A stretch of 64,000 nucleotides of DNA from UBA6168 sp041163745 (GTDB lineage: Bacteria; Bacteroidota; Bacteroidia; Chitinophagales; Saprospiraceae). The DNA lies in the NCBI GenBank assembly GCA_041163745.1, contig JBEAQU010000065.1, forward strand, positions 50,925 to 114,924. Direction: 5' to 3'. How positions within the stretch are numbered: the stretch's first letter is position 1; each line of letters begins with the position of its first letter. Below are positions 34,620 through 43,237 of the stretch, piece after piece. The notes beneath the pieces are model-generated. The model searched no databases and was not told the origin of the DNA. It worked only from the letters and a program-made list of their open reading frames with translations. The translations under genes were made by a program, and so were the position numbers.

Positions 34620-37268
34620 ATGAAAAAAACAATATGCTGCCTTTTGCTGACGGCCACCGCCGGCTGGTCGGTTGCCCAACCCCTGAACCGGCCGACGTAC
34701 AGCATGATGATCTCCATGGCGGAGGAACAAATGGAGAAGCTCGATTACTACCGTGCCCTGGAATGGTATGAGAAAGCGTACGACGAATCAAAGGACCGGG
34801 AACTGGCCATCCTCATGGCGGACCTCAACTATCTGATCCGGGATTACCGGGATGCGGAGAAATGGTATTCCCGCGCCTTGAAAAAGACAAAGAAAGACAA
34901 GGAAGTGCCGGAGGAGAAACGGTTCGAGTATGCCCGGACCCTCAAGATGATGGGAAAATATGACGATGCGATCGAGGAGTTCGACCGATATCTCAAGACG
35001 GCGACAGACGCCTATCGGAAAGAACTGGCGGAACTGGAGAAACTGGGATGTGAATTCGGCAAGGTCGCCCGGCCGCAGGAAGGGGTCAATGTCCTCCACG
35101 CAGGCAAGGAAGTCAATACCAAGAATTCAGAGTACTCCGCCTGGCTGACCAATGACAACAAGGAAATGTACTTCTCCGGCTTCGGTACCAACGACCTGAT
35201 CGTCATGGATGACAAGAATGCAGACGATGCCCCGGCCAAAATCATGAAGTCCACCTTGGGCGACAAAGGATGGTCCAAGCCGGCTCCGTTCGACGAGAGC
35301 GTCAACCGGATCGGCTATCACAATGTCAATGTCAGCCTGTCTCCGGATGGCAAACGGATGTTCTTCAACCGGGAACTGCTGAGAGGAAACGAACTGGTCG
35401 AGAGCAAGGTCTATTTTTGTGAATCCAACGGCAGCGGATGGAAGCCCGCAGTCGAAGTTCCTTCGTTAAACGGGGATTACCTGGTGAAAAGCCCCTGTGT
35501 CGGGGAACTGTTCGGGAAGGAGGTCCTCTTCTTCGTGTCCGATATGGAGGGGGGTGAAGGAGGGTACGATATCTATTACGCCACATACAAGGGCAATAAC
35601 GAATACGGCGAACCGGTCAACCTCGGCCCGAGGATCAATTCCATCGGAAACGAAGACACCCCGTTCTATCGGGAGGGTATCCTCTACTTCAGTTCCAACG
35701 GTCATCCTGGCATCGGTGGATACGACATCTTCATGAGCACCTGGAACGGCACCACCTGGAGCAAAGCCCAGAACATGAGCATGCCTTACAATTCCTCCGC
35801 GGACGACCTTTACTTCATGCTGGACCAGGAAGGATACCATGGATTCCTGACTTCCAACCGTATCTCCGAGGGCGCCCGCTCCCTCAAGGGGAAGACTTGT
35901 ACCGATGACATCTATAATGTCATTCTGAAGAAAATCACGGCAGACCTGGTGGCCACCACCTTCGACTTGGAAACCCAGGAAGCGTTGAACGGCGTCACCA
36001 TCGAGCTGTTCGAAGTCAGGGAAGGTACGAACCTGTCCGTCGGTTCCAACACCAACCCCGGTGGCAACAACTTCGAGTTTCCGCTGGAGCTGGACAAAGG
36101 CTACCTGATCGTCGCCACAGCCGACAACTACGAGAGCGACACGCTGGCTTTCAATACGGTCGGTTTGTTCGATTCCAAGACATTTCAGGAGAAGCTTGCC
36201 TTGAAACCGGGCCGAATCACAAAGAAAATCCTGCGGAACGAGCCTTTTGTCCTGGAAAACATCCTGTATGATTTCGACGATGACAAAATCCTGACCCAAG
36301 CGGAAGGCGACCTGAAGGTCATATACGACCTCTTGCTGAAGTATCCGGACATGGTCATTGAGTTGTCTTCGCATACGGATGCCCGTGGGGCAGAGGAATA
36401 TAACAGAAATCTTTCCCAACGAAGGGCCGAGTCCGCACGCCGTTGGCTGACCCGGCAGGGTATCGACCGTGCCCGGATCGAGGCCAAGGGATATGGGGAG
36501 ACCCAGCCCAAGACGGTGGATGACAAGACAAGCCGGAAATATCCCTGGCTGAAGGTCGGTCAGGTGCTCTCCGAATCGTTCGTCGATTCCTTGTTGCCGG
36601 ACTCCGTTCGTTTCGAGGCGGCACACCAGCTGAACCGCCGCACCGAATTCAAGATCCTGGCAGGGCCGACCAGCATCACCATCGAGGAAGAACAACTGAT
36701 CCAAATCGGAAACCGTCGGGTGGACGGGGAGACTCCTCCAAAGGCGGCACCGGCAAAATCCGCTCCGGCACCGACCCCGAAACCGGCTCCCAACAACCGC
36801 GGCCGACGTCCGTCGGGAGGCAACAGTGTGGTGCCGCAGTGGCAGGTCCGCCTCGAACAGGTTTCTGCCGATACGGGAAGAGACTCGGTGATCATCCATC
36901 CCCTGTCCTCCCTCTATGGTAAGAAAGACCTTTCCGGCATGCCGATCATGCAATTCGAATCCAGGGTGCACGACATGGGCAAGGTAAAAAAAGGGGACAC
37001 GCCCACTTATACCTTCACCTATACCAATATGGGGGATGTTCCTCTTGAAATCGACCTGGTATCCGTATGTGAGTGTACGGACAAGGATTATTCGCCCTCC
37101 GTGGTGCAGCCGGGTGAGAAGGGCTGGATCAAAGTGGTCTTCAACAGCGACCGGGCGGAGGAAGGCAGCGAGGGAAGCGATGTGGACATATACCTGAAGA
37201 ACATAGACCCGGAAATCGACGCACCTATTTTCGAACGGGTCCGCTATACGTACCAGTTGGTGGAATGA
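34620..37268 (+). CDS. PorE-like protein: TPR, beta-propeller, OmpA peptidoglycan-binding domain, C-terminal DUF1573
   Basis: An 882-residue exported protein (signal ends near SVAQ; not a lipoprotein). Order of domains: TPR-like helices (~25-135), a PD40/WD40-like propeller (~150-440; SLSPDGKRMFFNREL, ILYFSSNGHPGIGGYDIFM), a carboxypeptidase-regulatory-like beta domain (~445-530), an OmpA_C domain (~540-640; ILYDFDDDKILTQAEG, LSSHTDARGAEEYNRNLS). After a Pro/Ala-rich linker (~700-740) comes a DUF1573-like Ig domain (~774-875; DMGKVKKGDTPTYTFTYTNMG, quoted here at its limit). The first four are the PorE plan, anchoring T9SS-linked surface complexes to peptidoglycan. The C-terminal DUF1573 is an addition. 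It pairs with the PorP-like gene upstream and ends before a strong terminator. Confidence 0.9.
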   Translation: MKKTICCLLLTATAGWSVAQPLNRPTYSMMISMAEEQMEKLDYYRALEWYEKAYDESKDRELAILMADLNYLIRDYRDAEKWYSRALKKTKKDKEVPEEKRFEYARTLKMMGKYDDAIEEFDRYLKTATDAYRKELAELEKLGCEFGKVARPQEGVNVLHAGKEVNTKNSEYSAWLTNDNKEMYFSGFGTNDLIVMDDKNADDAPAKIMKSTLGDKGWSKPAPFDESVNRIGYHNVNVSLSPDGKRMFFNRELLRGNELVESKVYFCESNGSGWKPAVEVPSLNGDYLVKSPCVGELFGKEVLFFVSDMEGGEGGYDIYYATYKGNNEYGEPVNLGPRINSIGNEDTPFYREGILYFSSNGHPGIGGYDIFMSTWNGTTWSKAQNMSMPYNSSADDLYFMLDQEGYHGFLTSNRISEGARSLKGKTCTDDIYNVILKKITADLVATTFDLETQEALNGVTIELFEVREGTNLSVGSNTNPGGNNFEFPLELDKGYLIVATADNYESDTLAFNTVGLFDSKTFQEKLALKPGRITKKILRNEPFVLENILYDFDDDKILTQAEGDLKVIYDLLLKYPDMVIELSSHTDARGAEEYNRNLSQRRAESARRWLTRQGIDRARIEAKGYGETQPKTVDDKTSRKYPWLKVGQVLSESFVDSLLPDSVRFEAAHQLNRRTEFKILAGPTSITIEEEQLIQIGNRRVDGETPPKAAPAKSAPAPTPKPAPNNRGRRPSGGNSVVPQWQVRLEQVSADTGRDSVIIHPLSSLYGKKDLSGMPIMQFESRVHDMGKVKKGDTPTYTFTYTNMGDVPLEIDLVSVCECTDKDYSPSVVQPGEKGWIKVVFNSDRAEEGSEGSDVDIYLKNIDPEIDAPIFERVRYTYQLVE

Positions 37269-37361
37269 CGACACCCGGTGGGAGCATTTCGGGTGGGAGC
37301 CGTCTCGTGCCATCGGCAGCCCTGCCATGCCGCCCTCCGGACGGGCAGTTGTGCGGACGGT

Positions 37362-37394
37362 GGAAAAGGACCGGAATCATTCCGGTCCTTTTCC
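37362..37394. terminator. Perfect 15-bp bidirectional terminator hairpin
   Basis: GGAAAAGGACCGGAA, loop TCA, TTCCGGTCCTTTTCC: a perfect 15-bp stem with a 3-nt loop between the convergent PorE-like and apaG genes. The A-run and T-run inside the stem allow termination from both sides. Confidence 0.8.
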
Positions 37395-37430
37395 GTTTCG
37401 GAGGCGATGCCCGGGAGGTGACATAAGGGC

Positions 37431-37817
37431 TCAATTCATCTTAAAGGGGGGGAACAGGGAGAATTCGGGAATACGGACATCAAAGGAGGCTCCGTTATCC
37501 GTGTCGACCATATGGAAAGTACCGAACATCTTGCCGAAATCGGTCACCAACGGACACCATGAGGTGTATTGGTGTTGTTCTCCGGGTGCGAGGACCGGTT
37601 GTTGCCCGACGACTCCTTCCCCTTTGACTTCCCGCCGGAACCCGTTCGATTCCAGGATGAACCAGTGGCGGGATAACAATTGGACGGATTCCGACCGTTT
37701 GTTTACAATGGTGATTCGATAGGCATGCACATACCGATGCTGCACGGGTACCGACTCGTGGGGAAGGTAGAAAGGTTCCACCGTTATGGAGATGCCTTTG
37801 GTCGTGAGTGTAGGCAT
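37431..37817 (-). CDS. apaG: ApaG domain protein
   Basis: A 128-residue single-domain protein of the ApaG family (fibronectin-like beta sandwich). Family landmarks are seen: GISITVEPFYLPHESV, YRITIVNKRSESVQLLSRHW, GEGVVGQQPVLAPGE and the closing GTFHMVDTDNGASFDVRIPEF, quoted partially. Function is not settled (linked to Mg/Co resistance in enterics and pyrophosphate/nucleotide binding). It is the third gene of yicC-gmk-apaG; 20 bp separate it from gmk. The start at 37817 is the ATG that places the first strand correctly. Confidence 0.9.
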   Translation of the reverse strand: MPTLTTKGISITVEPFYLPHESVPVQHRYVHAYRITIVNKRSESVQLLSRHWFILESNGFRREVKGEGVVGQQPVLAPGEQHQYTSWCPLVTDFGKMFGTFHMVDTDNGASFDVRIPEFSLFPPFKMN

Positions 37818-37837
37818 AGGCAAGGACTGAGCGAAGG

Positions 37838-38422
37838 TCAGGCCGGTGGTGACATCTGTTGGTCGTCCAACCATCGGTTGACGATGTCGGTGGCTTCCCG
37901 GAGCGTAGCTTCCAGGTTGTCATTGACCAGCACAATATCGAAAAAATTCTCAAAAGAAAGCTCGAAAGAGGCTTTCTCGAGGCGTTTGCGGATACTCTCC
38001 GGCGTTTCGGATTCCCTTTTCTGCAAGCGTTCCCGAAGGACTTCGAGGGAAGGCGGTTTGACAAAGACGGTCAGGGTTTTGTCCGGATAAGCTTGCTTGA
38101 TCCGTTGGGCCCCTTTCACATCTATGTCGAAGATGACGTGTCGGCCGGCATTCCAGCATGCTTGCACTTCCCGATGCAGGGTGCCGTAGAATTGGTCCTG
38201 GTAAACCTCCTCCCACTCCAGAAAAGCATCCTGGTCAATCAAGCTACGGAATTCCTCCTTGGAAAGGAAATGATAGTCCACCCCGTCCGATTCCGTTGGG
38301 CGGCGGGATCTCGTGGTGGCGGATACGGAGAACGACAGATCTCGTCGGGCTTGCAGCAGAGCGTGGACGATTGTCGTTTTGCCGGCTCCGGAGGGTGCGG
38401 TTAGGACGACCAGTTTCGGCAT
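37838..38422 (-). CDS. gmk: Guanylate kinase
   Basis: Phosphorylates GMP to GDP with ATP. The 194-residue protein starts PKLVVLTAPSGAGKTT, the P-loop, followed by the GMP-binding SVSATTRSRRPTE, GVDYHFLSKEEF and the LID region. FDIDVKGAQRIKQ is the conserved Walker-B-like strand. The ATG at 38422 lies 4 bp after the yicC stop codon; a longer start inside yicC is possible but unneeded. The gene pair yicC-gmk is conserved across many bacteria. Confidence 0.96.
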   Translation of the reverse strand: MPKLVVLTAPSGAGKTTIVHALLQARRDLSFSVSATTRSRRPTESDGVDYHFLSKEEFRSLIDQDAFLEWEEVYQDQFYGTLHREVQACWNAGRHVIFDIDVKGAQRIKQAYPDKTLTVFVKPPSLEVLRERLQKRESETPESIRKRLEKASFELSFENFFDIVLVNDNLEATLREATDIVNRWLDDQQMSPPA

Positions 38423-38426
38423 GGGT

Positions 38427-39305
38427 TCAGACGGAATTGGCAACCATTTCCTTGATTTTCTCCAGTTCGTCCTTCATGCTGACGACCAGCTTCTGGATAT
38501 CGGCGGAATAGGCTTTGGCGCCGAGGGTGTTTATTTCGCGGCCCATTTCCTGGCTGATGAAACTGAGCGTGCGGCCTTTGGCCATGGTAGCTTTTTCATC
38601 CAGCTTCTGCAGGAAATAGTTGCAATGTTGTTCCAACCGGACCTTTTCCTCCGTGATGTCGATTTTTTCGAGGTAGAAGATGACTTCCTGTTCGAAGCGG
38701 TTCTCATCGACGTTCTCCTTGTTGAAATGGTCTTCCAGGTTTTGACGAAGTCGTTGGCGAAGCTGTCCGATCCGGCTGTCTTCGAAAGGGTTCACTTCCC
38801 GGAGGGAGGACAGGATGTTCCGTATTCTAAGCCGGATGTCCTCTTCCATGGCTGCTCCTTCCGTTTCCCGGAAGGTACGGAACTCCCGAAGGGTGTTCTG
38901 GAAGACGGTGAGGATGGCGGACCATTCCTCTTCCTTGATGTCGGCATCCTCCGTGGCAATGACGTTCGGGATGCGCAAAATGGCTTCCATCAGACCGGAT
39001 TTGGAGGCACCCAGCTCGTCGGCGAGCCGAGACAACTCCTGATAGTACCGGGTGTAGAGGGGTTTGTTGAGGCCGAAGCCATCGTCTCCGTTCAGGGATT
39101 TGACTTCGATCAGCATTTCGATCTTGCCTCTTTCTATTTGTTCGGAAATGAGCCGGCGCAAAGTGAATTCCCGTTCGCGGAAGTATTGCGGCACCTTCAG
39201 CCGCAAATCCGTGAATTTGCTGTTCAGCGACCGGATTTCCACCGTGATGGTCTTGGTGCCGATGGTGGCGATGGTCCGACCGTATCCGGTCATCGATAGT
39301 AGCAT
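38427..39305 (-). CDS. yicC: YicC family endoribonuclease
   Basis: A 292-residue protein of the YicC/YloC family, recently shown in enterobacteria to be an endoribonuclease. It has the canonical start LLSMTGYGR, EIRSLNSKFTDLRLKVP, and the C-terminal EKVRLEQHCNYFLQKL and GRTLSFISQEMGREINTLGAK (quoted at the limit). The length is normal. It heads yicC-gmk-apaG, with a TATCTTTG promoter box about 70 bp upstream. It is divergent from the HU gene. Confidence 0.95.
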   Translation of the reverse strand: MLLSMTGYGRTIATIGTKTITVEIRSLNSKFTDLRLKVPQYFREREFTLRRLISEQIERGKIEMLIEVKSLNGDDGFGLNKPLYTRYYQELSRLADELGASKSGLMEAILRIPNVIATEDADIKEEEWSAILTVFQNTLREFRTFRETEGAAMEEDIRLRIRNILSSLREVNPFEDSRIGQLRQRLRQNLEDHFNKENVDENRFEQEVIFYLEKIDITEEKVRLEQHCNYFLQKLDEKATMAKGRTLSFISQEMGREINTLGAKAYSADIQKLVVSMKDELEKIKEMVANSV

Positions 39306-39375
39306 GGTGTCGGGAGATTTCAGTGAACGATGTGCCGTCTCGTGAGGAGGGAGTTCCTGTCCACGGACGCTTTCG

Positions 39376-39383
39376 CAAAGATA
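39376..39383 (-). promoter_or_regulatory. -7 promoter box of the yicC-gmk-apaG operon
   Basis: TATCTTTG on the minus strand, exact TAnnTTTG, 70 bp upstream of the yicC ATG. The remainder of the 456-bp divergent gap (39306-39761) is A/T-rich on its right half and holds the HU promoter region. Confidence 0.6.
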
Positions 39384-39671
39384 GACAACCGGCGTGAATA
39401 TCGTGCGGATGGTGTTTGCTGCGGGGGCGGATTTTGGCGGGATGTCCGAACGCCGTTCCAGCGTGAAATGACGGAATGCCGGTGTCGGAGCGCAAGGAAG
39501 GGGCGGTACGGAATCATTTCCTTCCGCGCAGGAGGTTCGTGGCAACCTTGTGTTTTGTGGACGTTATGCTATAAAAAATTGAAAACAAATAAGTTGTTTC
39601 ATACAAACGGATAGGAAAAATATGTACTTTAGCACGATTGGCCGCTCGAAGTAAATAAAATGGCCATTTGT

Positions 39672-39701
39672 TTTCCGGAAAGGAAAATTTTCCGAACTTT
39701 G
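39672..39701 (+). promoter_or_regulatory. HU promoter region with two abutting palindromes
   Basis: TTTCCGGAAA (39672-39681) and GGAAAATTTTCC (39682-39693) are perfect palindromes lying end to end, immediately followed by GAACTTTG (39694-39701), a one-mismatch -7 box 60 bp before the HU start. They would occupy the -10 to -35 side of the promoter and look like an operator. Confidence 0.45.
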
Positions 39702-39761
39702 CCTCTCATTTTGAGAAGCCTGTCTTTTTATTCACAACTCATTCTAAACCAGCTAAATAAA

Positions 39762-40076
39762 ATGAGAAAAGCTGATCTAGTAGCAGCGATTTCAGAAAAA
39801 ACAGGGGTGCCGAAGGTCGACGTACTGGTGGCGCTCGAAGAGTTTTTCAAATCCGTCAAGGGATCCCTGGCGGGCGGCGAGAACGTATACATCCGGGGAT
39901 TCGGCAGTTTCATCATCAAGAAACGCAAGAAGAAAGTGGGACGCCATATCAAGCGGAACGTATCGATCGAGATACCGGAACACTACATTCCGGCGTTCAA
40001 GCCTGCGAAAGTGTTTTTGGAGCAGGTGAAGGAAAATGTGGACCACTTGCCGGCGGAGGAATCATCCGATGATTGA
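39762..40076 (+). CDS. HU family DNA-binding protein
   Basis: A 104-residue nucleoid protein of the HU/IHF family: MRKADLVAAISEKTG start, helix-turn, then the strand region VYIRGFGSFIIKKRKKK with the basic arm (GRHIKRNVSIEIPE, PAFKPAKVF) that wraps DNA. The tail is extended and acidic (PAEESSDD). The ATG at 39762 follows an A/T-rich leader without Shine-Dalgarno sequence. It lies before a TPR protein (42 bp) and the RNase G gene, an order I recall as conserved in Bacteroidota. Confidence 0.95.
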   Translation: MRKADLVAAISEKTGVPKVDVLVALEEFFKSVKGSLAGGENVYIRGFGSFIIKKRKKKVGRHIKRNVSIEIPEHYIPAFKPAKVFLEQVKENVDHLPAEESSDD

Positions 40077-40118
40077 CGGTACGGAATCGAAGCGTATGTA
40101 GGTAGTGTAGAATGAGTG

Positions 40119-40919
40119 ATGAAAAAGAAGCATTGGTTTCTCGTTATTTCGTTTTCGGTTTTTTTTGCGGCCTTGTACGTAGGGTTGGATACGGTACCAT
40201 CCGGGCAACGGAAATTGGCATCGCAACGTAAGTTGGCGGAAGTCCCCACCGACGCGGGTGTTTTGTTGACCGCTGCACGAGGTGAGCTGTCGGCTGACCG
40301 TGCCGCCTTGGTATCTGCGATGGAGCGTTCCTTGTCATCGGCCGAATCGGAGGAAGAAAAGGTTTCCATATTGGAGGAAATGTCTGGTATTTGGTATGAT
40401 TTCGGGTACCCTTCCCTTTCCGGACATTATGCCGCTTCTTTGGCGGCATTGGTAGGGGGTGCGGAGGCCTGGTCGATAGCGGGAACGACGTTCTCGATTT
40501 GTGTCCGGCAGGCCGAGGAATCGAAGGTCCGTGATTACTGCACCCTGAAAGCGATTGAATGTCTGGAGAAAGCCATATCCATCCAACCGGAGGAATGGCG
40601 TCACCGGTTGAACATGGCGCTGGTCCACACGGAGAATCCGCCGGAGAATGAGCCGATGAAGGGGATTCTGATGCTGGTGGAACTGAACAAGGAGTATCCC
40701 GAACAGCCTGCCATCCTGACCCAGCTGGGAAGATTGGCCCTGGAAACGGGGCAGTTTGAAAAAGCAAAGGAACGTTTGGAGGCCGTACTGCGGGTCTCAC
40801 CGGAGGACCGCAAGGTACACTGCCTGCTGTCCACAGTATACCAACGCTTGGAGAACGGTGTCCGAGCCGCATACCACCAGGATCGATGCGATCAAATGTC
40901 TGAAAAATCAGTTGAATAG
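40119..40919 (+). CDS. Membrane-anchored TPR protein
   Basis: A 266-residue protein with an N-terminal hydrophobic anchor (HWFLVISFSVFFAALYVGLD) that is probably uncleaved, then helical repeats of TPR type in the C-terminal half (AIECLEKAISIQPEEWRHRL, PAILTQLGRLALETGQFEKA, AKERLEAVLRVSPED). The middle is Ala/Ser/Glu-rich. Such proteins scaffold other envelope factors; the partner is unknown. It is likely cotranscribed with HU (42 bp), and the transcript ends at a hairpin directly after its stop. ATG 40119 is taken; a GTG precedes it. Confidence 0.8.
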   Translation: MKKKHWFLVISFSVFFAALYVGLDTVPSGQRKLASQRKLAEVPTDAGVLLTAARGELSADRAALVSAMERSLSSAESEEEKVSILEEMSGIWYDFGYPSLSGHYAASLAALVGGAEAWSIAGTTFSICVRQAEESKVRDYCTLKAIECLEKAISIQPEEWRHRLNMALVHTENPPENEPMKGILMLVELNKEYPEQPAILTQLGRLALETGQFEKAKERLEAVLRVSPEDRKVHCLLSTVYQRLENGVRAAYHQDRCDQMSEKSVE

Positions 40920-40938
40920 ACGGGGCTTCTCCGTTTTT
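40920..40938 (+). terminator. Rho-independent terminator after the TPR gene
   Basis: ACGGGG, loop CTT, CTCCGT followed by TTTT, overlapping the stop codon of the TPR gene. Short 6-bp stem with one G-T pair, then a T run. Confidence 0.6.
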
Positions 40939-41006
40939 CTTATCAGTCTGTTGTAGGGACGGACCGTTTTTAAGTCCATTTTCGTTAAAAATTAAAATAT
41001 ATAGCA

Positions 41007-41102
41007 ATGCCTTGCGGAAAAAAGCGTAAACGTCACAAAATTGCCACGCACAAGCGTAAAAAGCGGCTTCGTAAGAACCGTCACAAGAAAAAGAACCGGT
41101 AG
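41007..41102 (+). CDS. 31-residue basic microprotein, mS38/COX24 (AURKAIP1) type
   Basis: ATG 41007 to TAG 41100-41102 encodes 31 residues, two thirds of them Lys, Arg or His: MPCGKKRKRHKIATHKRKK at the N-terminus (partial). This matches the tiny AURKAIP1/COX24-domain proteins of Bacteroidota, related to mitochondrial ribosomal protein mS38. A ribosomal or rRNA-binding role is therefore likely. The leader is A/T-rich (AATTAAAATATATAGCA) without Shine-Dalgarno sequence. It is bracketed by terminators at 40920-40938 and 41137-41162, so it forms its own transcription unit. Confidence 0.85.
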   Translation: MPCGKKRKRHKIATHKRKKRLRKNRHKKKNR

Positions 41103-41136
41103 GTAGTCTACCGTTTCCGGCCAGCAGGAAGGGTCG

Positions 41137-41162
41137 GAAAAATGCTGTTCGCAGCATTTTTC
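41137..41162 (+). terminator. Terminator hairpin with UUCG tetraloop after the microprotein
   Basis: GAAAAATGCTG, loop TTCG, CAGCATTTTTC: a perfect 11-bp stem closed by a stable TTCG tetraloop, with outer AAGGG/CCCTT complementarity; it ends in a T run within the stem. Begins 35 bp after the microprotein stop. Confidence 0.8.
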
Positions 41163-41686
41163 TGAATCCCTTCCGCAAGGCCTTATCAAAATCGTTATCC
41201 GGTCACCGCCGCCAGGCGTGACAACAACACCGTAAGCCCAATCCAGTATTGGCGAAATGCAGAAAACCGGGAATCCCTGGTTGTAAGGGGTGCAGGGCCG
41301 AAGACAGCCGTCACCGGCAGGAGGTCCTGAAGCCATCGTGGACAGGCGAATCACAGGCATGGAACAAAACTAGACCAGCACTTCGACCCAACGAGTTTAG
41401 CCCAAAACAAACCAACGGATTTGATGTGCCGCCGTCGGTTGGCACATGCTGTTTCGAGACTGCTGCCTGATTGAGCGTAGATTGCCTTATGCCTTCCGCT
41501 AATACATACCCTAACTCCCTCCCATCCTGCGCATTATCCTGTAGGACTCCCAGCTGCGTTTCATATAATTTCGTCGCGCTTACCTACCTGTTGCCACCAC
41601 TGCGGCTCTAGGCTTCGCGGAACTTGTGCGGGGTGTCGAAACCTTGTTACGAGTCGCTTTCCGTGGATGCCGTCAAAGAAACATAA
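41163..41686. other. Unexplained 524-bp gap before RNase G
   Basis: No convincing gene. The frames that are open here are Cys/Pro/Arg-rich and look non-coding. One clear hairpin, ATGTGCC/GGCACAT, lies at 41424-41447. A one-mismatch -7 box TAATTTCG lies at 41566-41573 and could drive rng. Composition changes relative to the flanks (more even base use, more CC/AA dinucleotides). It could be a decayed mobile element, a non-coding RNA or a long leader. Confidence 0.4.
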
Positions 41687-43237
41687 GTGGAAAAGGAACT
41701 CATTATCAACGCCACACCTTCCGAAGTGGAGATTGCCCTTTTGGAAGACAGCAAGCTCGTGGAACTGCATCACCAGAAGACGAGCAACAATTTTTCAGTA
41801 GGAGATATTTTCATCGGCCGCGTCATCAAGACAATGCCTGGTCTGAACGCTGCCTTCGTAGATATCGGGCATAAGAAGGAAGCTTTCCTGCACTATACGG
41901 ACCTGGGGCCGAAACTCCGCTCCCTGTTGAAATACACCAACAGTGTATCTACGGGTGGCATGACCACCCACCTGCTCGACAATTTCAAACTGGAGCCAGA
42001 AATAATCAAGACCGGAAAGATAGACCAGGTACTGAACCGGCGGCAGCTGATGCTCGTACAAGTGCTGAAGGAACCGATTTCGACGAAAGGGCCCCGGTTG
42101 AGCTGCGAACTGACAATTCCAGGTCGTTTCCTGGTTCTCACCCCTTTCTCCGATGTCGTGGCGGTATCGAAGAAAATCGCCAACGCAGATGAGCGTAAGC
42201 GGCTGAAAACGCTGATCGAGAGCATCAAGCCGAAAAACTTCGGGGTCATCGTCCGTACTGCCGCCGAAGGAAAACGAGTGCAGGACCTTCACGAGGAGCT
42301 GGCATTGATGCTCAGCAAATGGGAGGAGGTGTACAATCAGTTGAAAGTGGCCCGTCCTCCGGCGAAATTGCTCAGCGAACTGGACAAGACAAGCAGCATA
42401 CTACGGGACATCCTCAACGATTCCTTCAACCGGATTGTGGTGAATGACAAACAATTCTATCACAACATCCGGACCTTCCTGGGAAATATCGCACCTGACA
42501 AGGTCGACATCGTCTCTCAACACGCCAAGAACAAGCCCATATTCGAGACGTTTGGCGTGTCCCGCCAAATCAAGTCCTCTTTCGGCAAGACGGCCACCAT
42601 GGCCAGCGGGGCCTATATTGTCATCGAATCGACGGAGGCCATGCATGTGGTCGATGTGAACAGCGGCCATAAGATGAGCAACAAGGACCAGGAACAGGCT
42701 GTTCTGAACGTCAACTTGGAAGCGGCGGAGGAAATAGCCCGCCAGTTGAGGCTGAGGGATATCGGGGGGTTGATTATCGTCGACTTCATCGATATGCGGA
42801 ACAATGAACATAAAAAGGTCTTGTTCAAGGCGATGCGCGACGCCATGAAGAAAGACCGCGCCCAACATACCATTCTGCCGCTCAGTAAGTTCGGACTGAT
42901 GCAGATTACCCGCCAAAGGGTGCGTCCTGAAGTTAGAATCAATACGGCGGAAATCTGCCCCGCCTGCAACGGTACCGGAAAAGTCGCTCCCTCCATACTT
43001 GTGACAGACCTGATTGAGCGCGACCTCAAGTTCATCCTGCAGTCCGGTACGAAAGGCAGGATTGTCATCAAGGCACATCCCTTCGTAGCGTCCTATCTAC
43101 GGCAGGGATTGCCCAGCCTGCAAATGCGATGGTACCAACGATACCTGAAGTGGGTTCGAATCAAGGCCGACCCGGCCCTTCACATCGCGGAATACAAGTT
43201 TTTCAGTGATACGGACGATGAGATTCGCATGAGCTGA
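41687..43237 (+). CDS. rng: Ribonuclease E/G family endoribonuclease
   Basis: A 516-residue RNase G-type enzyme for rRNA and mRNA processing. It begins with an S1-like module (FSVGDIFIGRVIKTMPGLNAAFVDIGHKKEAFLHY, cited in part), followed by the RNase-H-like and DNase-I-like catalytic parts. The Mg-binding residues are in VIESTEAMHVVDVNSGH and DIGGLIIVDFIDMRNNEH, and the zinc-link is CPACNGTG. No long C-terminal scaffold as in RNase E is present. The start is GTG 41687, since the nearest ATG at 41667 is out of frame. It lies downstream of HU, the TPR gene and the microprotein, but beyond two terminators. Confidence 0.96.
   Translation: MEKELIINATPSEVEIALLEDSKLVELHHQKTSNNFSVGDIFIGRVIKTMPGLNAAFVDIGHKKEAFLHYTDLGPKLRSLLKYTNSVSTGGMTTHLLDNFKLEPEIIKTGKIDQVLNRRQLMLVQVLKEPISTKGPRLSCELTIPGRFLVLTPFSDVVAVSKKIANADERKRLKTLIESIKPKNFGVIVRTAAEGKRVQDLHEELALMLSKWEEVYNQLKVARPPAKLLSELDKTSSILRDILNDSFNRIVVNDKQFYHNIRTFLGNIAPDKVDIVSQHAKNKPIFETFGVSRQIKSSFGKTATMASGAYIVIESTEAMHVVDVNSGHKMSNKDQEQAVLNVNLEAAEEIARQLRLRDIGGLIIVDFIDMRNNEHKKVLFKAMRDAMKKDRAQHTILPLSKFGLMQITRQRVRPEVRINTAEICPACNGTGKVAPSILVTDLIERDLKFILQSGTKGRIVIKAHPFVASYLRQGLPSLQMRWYQRYLKWVRIKADPALHIAEYKFFSDTDDEIRMS

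Noticed and set aside
35466..37328. A 620-codon minus-strand frame opposite the PorE-like gene
   Set aside because: Shadow frame; the plus strand encodes recognisable domains throughout.
43145..43165. GGGTTCGAATC resembling a tRNA T-loop
   Set aside because: It lies inside the conserved coding part of rng and no cloverleaf can be formed around it.
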